Source: Bacteroidaceae bacterium
GTDB lineage: Bacteria; Bacteroidota; Bacteroidia; Bacteroidales; Bacteroidaceae
Assembly (NCBI GenBank): GCA_017558175.1
Contig: JAFYWH010000106.1
Location: 1-35,882, forward strand
Length of the DNA: 35,882 nucleotides
Direction of reading: 5' to 3'
Within the stretch, counting starts at the first letter, position 1; each line of letters begins with the position of its first letter. A program made the position numbers and the translations under genes. The notes below the pieces were generated by a model. It had not been told where the DNA came from, searched no databases, and saw only the letters and a program-made list of their open reading frames with translations. Positions 8,841-15,301 of this stretch are shown here, piece by piece.

Positions 8841-9083
8841 AAATCTCTCTTTTTTAATTAATAAATATATAATTCTCACTAGTTTTTTCTCTTTTTGTCT
8901 TTTCCGGTAATCTTGCTCGGAATAAAATCGCCAAGTTATCGCTATACTTGGCCTCTCTTTCTCTCATTTATGGAACTTTCTTTCTCTCTTTTTCACTATT
9001 TTTTAGGAAAGTCCATTCTCTCTTTTTCGTAATTCTCAACTCGAATTGGGCGCAAATTTATGTAATTTTAGAATATCTCCTAA
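8841..9083 (-). promoter_or_regulatory. Promoter and long leader of susCD
   Basis: On the minus strand a perfect -7 element TAAATTTG lies at 9060-9053 with a one-mismatch -33 element (TTAG) 19 bp upstream. This gives a leader of about 200 nt. The leader repeats the purine motif AAAGAGAGA or close variants five times (plus-strand positions 8844-8854, 8883-8895, 8952-8965, 8981-8994, 9016-9029) and contains a 7-bp hairpin GCCAAGT/ACTTGGC (8930-8952). No start codon with a sensible frame lies between. The repeats could serve RNA-binding-protein or sRNA control, or simply keep the leader unstructured. Confidence 0.5.
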
Positions 9084-9099
9084 CTTTTTTGGAGAAAAT

Positions 9100-9140
9100 T
9101 TATAGAAAATATCGAAAAAATATCGAAAAAATATCGAGAA
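9100..9140. repeat. Short AT-rich direct repeats upstream of the susC promoter
   Basis: The core AAAATATCGA occurs three times in about 40 bp (starting near 9107, 9118 and 9129) just upstream of the proposed susC -33 element. The position and 11-bp spacing would suit an activator site, but the tract is also part of a very AT-rich stretch and could be low-complexity drift. Confidence 0.35.
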
Positions 9141-9249
9141 TCCTGCTTTTTCGCAATCTTATACTCTCTTTTTTCAATTATTAAGGAATCGAGGACAAAC
9201 GTTAACAAATTAAAAGAAGATGGGAGGAGGTGCTTAGATGTCTAAAATA

Positions 9250-9310
9250 AAACGTCAAGGCGTTTTGCTTGAAACGCCTTGACGTTTTAATCGAAACGCC
9301 TAAGCGTTTT
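9250..9310. repeat. Tandem palindromic-unit array A (3 units, 22-bp period)
   Basis: Three 17-bp units AAACG-N6-7-CGTTTT lie at 9250-9266, 9272-9288 and 9294-9310, separated by 5-bp spacers, so they repeat every 22 bp. Units 1 and 2 are mutually reverse-complementary and form an 18-bp perfect stem (9248-9265 with 9272-9289). The third is a self-palindrome AAACGC-ctaa-GCGTTT with a T run. The array sits in the 460-bp gene-free stretch between susC and the 3' end of the DUF2851 gene. Related arrays occur at 19827-19928 and 29814-29895. For the DUF2851 transcript it could also act as a terminator. Confidence 0.75.
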
Positions 9311-9342
9311 TAAAAAACCTCGTAATGGGTTATGTTAACTTC

Positions 9343-10611
9343 TTATGGCTTCCGTTTCAAGTATTCGTAGCCGATGCGACAATACAAGCATTTCTTTTTG
9401 TCGCAATATTCCTTTTTCAACTGAATGAGTGCCTGGCTATCGCCTGCATGCGAAACTTTGAGCCCGCATTGGCTCCACATTCGGATAATGTGGTTGTTCT
9501 CCGGCTTCAGCTCTTCCAAGAAGGCGGTTGCTCTGGCGCATAGCTCCTCTTTTCCGCGATGCATGCCGTATGCATATAAGAAAGGTACGACGGTGTTGAT
9601 GACAAGCAGGTTCAGCGAATTGTCGCTAAGCGTTTTCGGGATAGCTGGCGAAAGGCCACCGAACGTGTAATGGTTCAGCCAATATTCGGAGGTTCCTCCC
9701 CGAAGCAATTCGCGTACCTCTTTTAATGTCGCTTTTTCCATCAGCATGGAAAGCAGTCCGTAAGAGCGATGGTAGAGGGAGGCCAATTGGGCAATGCGAA
9801 CGTGCGGAAAGTTGTTCGGACGCAAACGGAGGAAGCGCCAACGGGTCACATCCATCGGTGTCAACGAGAACTTGTGTGCCAAGTATTCGTATTCGCGTTT
9901 CAGCTTCAAGTAATATTCATCGCCATCGGCATCTGCCAAAATCCCTGCCTGACCGAAAAAGGACGCTTCTATCTGGAAGAGGTTGTCCCGATGCTTGTCT
10001 ATGGCACGGAGGGGGATGTTCTTGGCCCATGTCTCGAAGGCATCGCCATTCAAGCCGAAGCCGAAATTGCGTGCCAATGTGATGAAAAGTGTATCCTCCC
10101 AATGATTGTTGCAAAAGCGGAATCTTTCGATTAATTGGGCGTTTTTTTGCTCAAAGCGCTCCGTTTGCAAGGCCGACATCCACGAGTGGATCATGAATGG
10201 CGAGAGGGTAGGAATGATGCGGTAGCAAGGCGGATAACTATCGGTAGCCTTCAGCTCGTCGAAATTCTTCTGCACCTGTTCGGGGCACTCCATCTGGAGC
10301 TGGGGGATGGTTTCTCCGTTGCTTCTCTTCACTTCGGCATCGATGTGGGTGGCCACATGCAAGATGACATTATCATAAGCCGGATCCGTGTGATGGTTAT
10401 GCTTCATCCAGTCGGAAGAAGCCGTATGGATTTCAATATTGCCTACCCAAAGTACACCATCCAATTTGATTTTGGCGTTGAAGAAATCGGGACCTGCGTT
10501 CGAATTGGCAAGTCCGGCATCGATGACCTCCAATTGTTGGCCGGAGGTGGTTCTTAGCTCTTTCAGCGGGAAAATCTTGTGTTTCCACACGTAATGCAGC
10601 AATTGTTCCAT
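9343..10611 (-). CDS. DUF2851 family protein
   Basis: 422 aa, matching the length and N-terminus (MEQLLHYVWKHKIFPLKEL) of the DUF2851 family that is conserved across Bacteroidetes. Further recognisable conserved stretches are NAGPDFFNAKI, GNIEIHTASSDW and a cysteine-containing C-terminal tail (CDKKKCLYCRIG). Two of the C-terminal cysteines form CxxC, which may bind metal. There is no signal peptide or membrane segment, so it should be cytoplasmic. No biochemical function is established that I know of. It is a single gene, divergent from dapB, with array A downstream. The N-terminal block of conserved Asp/Glu/His residues (GPDFFNAKI...EIHTASSDWMKHNHH) looks nuclease-like to me, but that is only an impression. 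Confidence 0.88.
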   Translation of the reverse strand: MEQLLHYVWKHKIFPLKELRTTSGQQLEVIDAGLANSNAGPDFFNAKIKLDGVLWVGNIEIHTASSDWMKHNHHTDPAYDNVILHVATHIDAEVKRSNGETIPQLQMECPEQVQKNFDELKATDSYPPCYRIIPTLSPFMIHSWMSALQTERFEQKNAQLIERFRFCNNHWEDTLFITLARNFGFGLNGDAFETWAKNIPLRAIDKHRDNLFQIEASFFGQAGILADADGDEYYLKLKREYEYLAHKFSLTPMDVTRWRFLRLRPNNFPHVRIAQLASLYHRSYGLLSMLMEKATLKEVRELLRGGTSEYWLNHYTFGGLSPAIPKTLSDNSLNLLVINTVVPFLYAYGMHRGKEELCARATAFLEELKPENNHIIRMWSQCGLKVSHAGDSQALIQLKKEYCDKKKCLYCRIGYEYLKRKP

Positions 10612-10619
10612 ACTAAAAA

Positions 10620-10671
10620 GGTGTAAATTTGCTACAAAAATAAAGGTTTACACCGAAAAACACTATCTTTG
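10620..10671. promoter_or_regulatory. Divergent promoter region DUF2851/dapB with an inverted repeat
   Basis: Plus strand: TATCTTTG at 10664-10671 is a perfect -7 element placing dapB initiation near 10676, a leader of about 18 nt. Minus strand: TATTTTTG (10642-10635) is a perfect -7 element for the DUF2851 gene. Neither has a clear TTTG -33 element. An 8-bp inverted repeat GGTGTAAA (10620-10627) / TTTACACC (10647-10654) brackets the minus-strand -7 box, as an operator might. Confidence 0.55.
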
Positions 10672-10693
10672 TGGCAAAAATGTGAATAAGACA

Positions 10694-11449
10694 ATGAAAA
10701 TAGCATTAATTGGATACGGAAAGATGGGCAAGGTAATCGAAAAGATTGCCGTAGCCCGTGGTCATGAGATTGTGAGCATTATCGATATTGACAACCAGGA
10801 GGACTTTGAAAGCGAAGCCTTCAAGAGCGCCGATGTGGCCATTGAGTTTACTAACCCGCATGTGGCTTATCAGAACTATATGAAGGCATTTGCAGCCGGT
10901 GTAAAGTTGGTTTCGGGCAGTACCGGATGGTTGGAAGAACATGGTGAAGAAGTGAAGCAGCTTTGTACCGAAGGCGGTAAGACCTTGTTCTGGTCGTCCA
11001 ACTTCAGTTTGGGCGTGGCTATCTTCTCGGCGGTGAACAAGTATTTGGCCAGCGTTATGAACAGTTTCCCAAGCTATGAGGTTTCTATGGTGGAAACTCA
11101 CCATGTGCATAAGCTCGATGCTCCAAGCGGTACAGCCATCACCTTGGCCGAAGGTATTTTGGAAAACTTGGAACGCAAGTGTAAGTGGGTGATGGGTACA
11201 TTGACAGCTCCGGACGGAACTGTAACCGGTTCTACAGAGTGCGAAGCCAATGAATTGCCTGTCAGCTCCATCCGCGAAGGCGAAGTGCCGGGTATCCATT
11301 CCATCCGATACGAATCGGAAGCCGATAGCATCACCATTACGCACGATGCCAAGAATCGTAGCGGATTTGCACTCGGTGCCGTGTTGGCCGCAGAATATAC
11401 TGCCAACCACGAAGGTTTCTTGGGTATGAACGACTTATTTCAATTCTAA
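10694..11449 (+). CDS. dapB: 4-hydroxy-tetrahydrodipicolinate reductase
   Basis: 251 aa. It reduces HTPA to tetrahydrodipicolinate with NAD(P)H in the diaminopimelate/lysine pathway, feeding peptidoglycan synthesis. The N-terminal Rossmann motif is IGYGKMG; the catalytic signature is VETHHVHKLDAPSGTA with the HH pair and the Lys-x(2)-P-S-G-T substrate loop. The ATG at 10694 is preferred over an in-frame GTG at 10682 because the Rossmann strand begins MKIALIGYG directly and the promoter -7 box ends only 10 bases before the GTG. It leads a tight plus-strand operon dapB-lepB-lepB paralogue-wbqC (gaps 3, 3 and 0 bases). Confidence 0.96.
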   Translation: MKIALIGYGKMGKVIEKIAVARGHEIVSIIDIDNQEDFESEAFKSADVAIEFTNPHVAYQNYMKAFAAGVKLVSGSTGWLEEHGEEVKQLCTEGGKTLFWSSNFSLGVAIFSAVNKYLASVMNSFPSYEVSMVETHHVHKLDAPSGTAITLAEGILENLERKCKWVMGTLTAPDGTVTGSTECEANELPVSSIREGEVPGIHSIRYESEADSITITHDAKNRSGFALGAVLAAEYTANHEGFLGMNDLFQF

Positions 11450-11452
11450 GCA

Positions 11453-12880
11453 ATGAAAATAGAAGCAACACGCACGCAATGGGTGAAGTTTGCCATCGTC
11501 CTGGTGCTTTGGCTGGTCTTTCTGGTTTGGCTGAAGAGCTGGTTGGGATTGGTGGTCGTACCATTCATCTTCGATGCCTACATCACCAAGTTCATTCCTT
11601 GGACCTGGTGGAAGAAGTCGAAGAACGAAACGGTGAGAAGTGTGATGAGTTGGGTGGATGCCATCGTATTCGCCTTGGTAGCCGTGTATTTCGTGAATCT
11701 GTATTTCTTCCAGAACTATGTCATTCCATCGTCATCGTTGGAAAAGTCGTTGTTGGTGGGCGATTACTTGTTCGTGAGTAAGGCCAGCTATGGCCCTCGT
11801 GTTCCGCAGACTCCGCTCCACATGCCTCTTACCCAGCATACTTTGCCGATAGTCAACACCAAGTCGTACCTCGAATGGCCGGCATGGGACTATAAGCGTG
11901 TAAAAGGATTGGGCGAAGTGCAGCTCAACGACATCGTGGTGTTCAACTTCCCGGCGGGCGATACCGTAGCGGTAAACGTGCCGGCAGAAGATATCTATCG
12001 CTTGAGCTATCAGGCAGGTAAGGAGTTGAGCAACCCGGTAGACATGAGCGCACTCGATGCCGAACAACAACGCATGGTGTTCGACCATTATTATAAGGTA
12101 GGCCGACAATATATCAACGATAACAAGCAGATGTTTGGCGAAATCGTGGCACGTCCGGTAGACCGTCGCGAAAACTATGTGAAGCGTTGTGTAGGATTGC
12201 CAGGACAGACCTTGGAAATCAAGGACCGCATTGTTTACTTGGATGGTGTAGCCAACAAGGAACCGGACAATGTGGAATATCGCTATTGGCTGAAGGTACA
12301 TAAGCCAATTCCGCTCGATTTGGCGCACGAATTGGGCATCAGCTTCGAAGATATGGCTTATTATTATGGTGACCGCAAGGCTTATAACATTCCGCTTAGC
12401 CCGAAGGCTAAGGAAGCATTGTTGGCCCGAAAGGACATTGTAGAATCGATTTCGGATGTGCCGGGCGATGATGCCGGAGGACTCTATCCGGTGAACAAGA
12501 ATACCGGTTGGACTACCGACAACTATGGACCGGTGTGGATCCCGAAAAAGGGCGAATCCATCGAACTTTCTTTGGATAATCTGCCTATCTACGAACGCTG
12601 TATTCATGCCTACGAAGGCAATGACTTGCAGGTAAAGGATGGCAAGATTTACATCAACGGACAAGAAGCGAACCGATATACCTTCCAGATGGACTACTAC
12701 TGGATGATGGGGGACAATCGCCATAACTCGGCCGATTCCCGTTTCTGGGGCTTTGTACCTGAAGACCATATCGTGGGCAAGCCTATTTTCATTTGGTTGT
12801 CCCTCGATCCGGATAGAGGTTGGTTTGACGGAAAAATCCGATGGAATCGACTGTTTTCGTGTGTGGATAATATAAAATAA
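11453..12880 (+). CDS. lepB: Signal peptidase I, active form
   Basis: 475 aa, longer than the ~320 aa of E. coli LepB owing to inserts between the conserved boxes. It cleaves signal peptides from exported proteins at the outer face of the inner membrane. Two N-terminal membrane segments are seen (about 12-40 and 68-90). Catalytic Ser95 lies in IPSSSLEKSL and general-base Lys244 in NYVKRCVGLPG. The C-terminal box reads MMGDNRHNSADSRFWGFVP, and the WGFVPEDHIVGK tail is canonical. The start codon follows the dapB stop by 3 bases. Its partner downstream is a shorter paralogue lacking the catalytic pair, so this copy is the functional enzyme of the two. Confidence 0.95.
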   Translation: MKIEATRTQWVKFAIVLVLWLVFLVWLKSWLGLVVVPFIFDAYITKFIPWTWWKKSKNETVRSVMSWVDAIVFALVAVYFVNLYFFQNYVIPSSSLEKSLLVGDYLFVSKASYGPRVPQTPLHMPLTQHTLPIVNTKSYLEWPAWDYKRVKGLGEVQLNDIVVFNFPAGDTVAVNVPAEDIYRLSYQAGKELSNPVDMSALDAEQQRMVFDHYYKVGRQYINDNKQMFGEIVARPVDRRENYVKRCVGLPGQTLEIKDRIVYLDGVANKEPDNVEYRYWLKVHKPIPLDLAHELGISFEDMAYYYGDRKAYNIPLSPKAKEALLARKDIVESISDVPGDDAGGLYPVNKNTGWTTDNYGPVWIPKKGESIELSLDNLPIYERCIHAYEGNDLQVKDGKIYINGQEANRYTFQMDYYWMMGDNRHNSADSRFWGFVPEDHIVGKPIFIWLSLDPDRGWFDGKIRWNRLFSCVDNIK

Positions 12881-12883
12881 ACC

Positions 12884-13777
12884 ATGTCTCGTATCCCTCT
12901 CTACATAAAGGGCTTGGTCATGGCTGCGCTTATGGTGCTATTGGTCAAGACGTTTGCCATAACCTCTTGCTCCATCCCTTCTACCGGTATGGAGAACGCC
13001 CTCTATCAGGGCGAAAAGGTATTGGTGAACAAGTGGAGCTATGGGTGGCGTATACCTTTTACTGCCTCCCATTTCTTACCCGAAAAGGTGCAGAGGGGAG
13101 ATGTTGTGCTCTTTAATAATCCGATTCCGGCCGACAAGGAGACTCCGGTATTTGCCCGAAGCCTCTATATCAGCCGTTGTGTAGGCGTGCCGGGAGATAC
13201 CTTAATGTTGAACAAGGAGCTCATGGTAGCAGGAAATCGTTTCCAAAGTCCGGATAGCAAGTTGCTTTATGCTTATCCGCATGAGTTGGAAGATACCTTG
13301 CAGATGGCCATGTGGCAATTGGGCATAGAGAATAATCCGTTGGTGGGTTATGCCGATGGCCGATATGTGCGAAGCTTCAGCCACTACGAGCACTATCTCT
13401 TGAAACAACGATTGGGACAAGGTTTGGATATCCGTGCGGTGCATGGCAACGATACGGTTGATATTCATCCGCTTATCATTCCGACTAAGGGGAAGCCTGT
13501 CCGAATCTATCCGTGGAATGCTACTTTGCTTTGTAATACCATCCTTCATCACGAAGGGCGCGATGCTTCCGTGAAGAACGATACGCTTTGGGTAGATGGC
13601 AAGCCAGTGATGTTCTACATCTTCCGCAAGGATTATTATTGGATGGCTTCGAACAATCCGGTGAACCTGTCCGATTCCCGTTTGTTTGGCTTGGTACCGC
13701 ACGATCATTTGGTGGGACGCGCCTCTTATATATGGTATTCTCACCGCAAAGAACGAATTTTTCAACCCGTACAATAA
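12884..13777 (+). CDS. Signal peptidase I paralogue lacking catalytic Ser and Lys
   Basis: 297 aa with one N-terminal membrane segment (about 8-28). It aligns with the peptidase S26 boxes, but the nucleophile position reads IPSTGMENAL, with Gly35 where Ser stands directly before Met/Leu in active enzymes. The general-base position reads LYISRCVGVPGD, with Ser97 replacing Lys. Box E is also eroded: MASNNPVNLSDSR instead of MMGDNRxxSxDSR. The frame is intact and all structural boxes remain, so it appears to be a maintained pseudoenzyme rather than a decaying gene. It lies 3 bases after active lepB and directly abuts the WbqC-like gene. A role as a regulatory or substrate-presenting partner of LepB is inference. 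Confidence 0.85.
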   Translation: MSRIPLYIKGLVMAALMVLLVKTFAITSCSIPSTGMENALYQGEKVLVNKWSYGWRIPFTASHFLPEKVQRGDVVLFNNPIPADKETPVFARSLYISRCVGVPGDTLMLNKELMVAGNRFQSPDSKLLYAYPHELEDTLQMAMWQLGIENNPLVGYADGRYVRSFSHYEHYLLKQRLGQGLDIRAVHGNDTVDIHPLIIPTKGKPVRIYPWNATLLCNTILHHEGRDASVKNDTLWVDGKPVMFYIFRKDYYWMASNNPVNLSDSRLFGLVPHDHLVGRASYIWYSHRKERIFQPVQ

Positions 13778-14413
13778 ATGGAAAAGACTGTATATCTGAC
13801 ATCGAACTATTTGGCGCCCGTAGAATATTATGCCAAGCTTTTTGCTGCTGACAAGGCTTGCATTGAGCGTCATGACAATTATATCAAGCAAACATATCGT
13901 AACCGATGTGTCATAGCAGCGGCTGATGGACCGCTTGCTCTCACCATCCCTACGGAAAAGAGCGAGAACTTGAAGTGTCCGATGAAGGATATCCGCATTT
14001 CCGACCATGGCAACTGGCGACACATGCATTGGAATGCCTTGGTTTCCAACTATCGGAACAGCCCGTTCTTTGAATATTATGCCGATGATTTCCGTGTATT
14101 CTATGAAAAGAAATTCCCTTTCCTTTGGGATTTCAATCAGGAAATCTGTGCCTTGGTGTGCGATTTGATTGATATACATCCGCAGATGGAGGGTACTGAG
14201 GAGTATCGTACTTCCTTTGCAGAGAATGAACAGGATTTTCGCGAAATCATTCATCCCAAGAAGGATTTTCAAATAGCCGACCCCACTTTCCATGCAGAGC
14301 CTTACTATCAGGTATTCAAGGATAAGTTCGGTTTCCTTCCTAATTTGAGTATTGCAGATTTGTTGTTCAATATGGGTCCGGAGAGTTTATTGGTGTTGCA
14401 GAAGTGCGTATAA
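13778..14413 (+). CDS. WbqC-like family protein
   Basis: 211 aa. It resembles the WbqC family (N-terminus TVYLTSNYLAPVEYYAKL, then CIERHDNYIKQTYRNRC and a HMHWNALVSNYRNSPFF block). Members occur in polysaccharide clusters and, in Bacteroidetes, next to lepB; the reaction is not established. There is no signal peptide or membrane segment. The ATG begins at the base after the stop of the signal peptidase paralogue (TAAATG), so translation is likely coupled and the gene is the last of the dapB operon. The following 50 bases hold a new promoter rather than an obvious terminator. Confidence 0.82.
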   Translation: MEKTVYLTSNYLAPVEYYAKLFAADKACIERHDNYIKQTYRNRCVIAAADGPLALTIPTEKSENLKCPMKDIRISDHGNWRHMHWNALVSNYRNSPFFEYYADDFRVFYEKKFPFLWDFNQEICALVCDLIDIHPQMEGTEEYRTSFAENEQDFREIIHPKKDFQIADPTFHAEPYYQVFKDKFGFLPNLSIADLLFNMGPESLLVLQKCV

Positions 14414-14425
14414 ACGGATTATTCC

Positions 14426-14433
14426 TATCTTTG
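14426..14433 (+). promoter_or_regulatory. -7 element of the Bro-N gene promoter
   Basis: TATCTTTG matches the Bacteroidetes TAnnTTTG box exactly, 31 bases before the ATG at 14465. No TTTG is seen 19-21 bp upstream, so only the -7 half is supported. Confidence 0.5.
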
Positions 14434-14464
14434 CAAAAACGATATTACAACTAACAGAATAATT

Positions 14465-15301
14465 ATGGTAAAACAAAACGCAATTAAAGTTTTTGAAGAA
14501 AAGAAGGTTCGTACCCTTTGGGATAGCGAAACCGAAGAGTGGTATTTTTCCGTAGTGGATGTTGTGGCTGTATTGACAGACAGTGAAAATCCGAGACGGT
14601 ATTGGAGTGACTTGAAACGAAAACTGGCTAAAGAGGGAAGTCAGTTGTACGCAGAAATCGTACAACTGAAAATGCTTTCATCGGACGGTAAGTATTATAA
14701 GACCGATGTAGCCACTACCCAACAACTTTTCCGCCTCATCCAATCCATTCCTTCACCTAAAGCCGAACCATTCAAACTATGGATGGCACAAGTAGCCAAG
14801 GAACGTCTTGACCAAATGCAAGACCCGGAACTTTCCATTAAACAGGCCATGGAAGACTACAAGCGATTGGGATATTCGGACAATTGGATCAATCAACGCT
14901 TAAAGAGCATAGAAATCCGAAAGGAACTGACCGATGAGTGGAAACGTCGAGGATTGCAGGAAGGGGTACAGTTTGCTACTTTGACCGACATTATTTATCA
15001 AAGTTGGGCGGATAAGACTGCTAAGGAATACAAACAGTTCAAGGGTTTGAAGAAAGAAAATCTACGGGACAATATGACTAACAAGGAACTTGTGCTTAAC
15101 ATGCTTGCCGAACTTTCGACCAAGGAAATATCGGAGGCTACTCAGCCGGAAACATTTGACGACCATAAGGATGTGGCAAAGCGAGGTGGGAATATTGCTC
15201 GTGAAGCCCGTTTGAGGTTGGAAGAAGAAACGGGAAAACCTGTTATTTCTCCGCTTAGTGCAAAGGATTATTTGCAGATAGAGAATCAAGCAGAAGATTA
15301 A
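14465..15301 (+). CDS. Bro-N domain protein (DinD/antirepressor-like)
   Basis: 278 aa. The N-terminal ~100 residues (FEEKKVRTLWDSETEEWYFSVVDVV, then a RYWSDLKRKL stretch) match the Bro-N domain found in phage antirepressors and in DNA-damage-inducible protein D. The rest is helical and charged, ending in a conserved KDVAKRGGNIAREAR segment typical of DinD-like chromosomal versions. Bro-N domains bind DNA; the role of this chromosomal type is unknown. There are no phage genes nearby, so it is not evidence of a prophage. Its own -7 element lies upstream, and its stop codon directly abuts the start of the TPR lipoprotein gene, which could place both in one transcript. Confidence 0.78.
   Translation: MVKQNAIKVFEEKKVRTLWDSETEEWYFSVVDVVAVLTDSENPRRYWSDLKRKLAKEGSQLYAEIVQLKMLSSDGKYYKTDVATTQQLFRLIQSIPSPKAEPFKLWMAQVAKERLDQMQDPELSIKQAMEDYKRLGYSDNWINQRLKSIEIRKELTDEWKRRGLQEGVQFATLTDIIYQSWADKTAKEYKQFKGLKKENLRDNMTNKELVLNMLAELSTKEISEATQPETFDDHKDVAKRGGNIAREARLRLEEETGKPVISPLSAKDYLQIENQAED

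Noticed and set aside
8948..9184. Plus-strand 78-aa frame upstream of susC
   Set aside because: Low-complexity Phe/Ile/Lys-rich product of the AT-rich susC leader read backwards; no start signal and it overlaps the proposed promoter.
9250..9310. CRISPR-like array
   Set aside because: Units are 17 bp with 4-5 bp spacers, far too short for CRISPR repeats and spacers, and no cas gene is in the window.
11732..12769. 345-aa minus-strand frame opposite lepB
   Set aside because: Shadow of lepB in the other strand; composition is unlike a real protein (His/Ile-rich, no motif).
13202..14293. 363-aa minus-strand frame opposite the second signal peptidase and wbqC
   Set aside because: Spans two real genes on the opposite strand and has no recognisable domain.
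14465..15301. Prophage remnant signalled by an antirepressor-like gene
   Set aside because: No integrase, structural or lysis genes near; Bro-N/DinD-like genes are common on Bacteroidales chromosomes.
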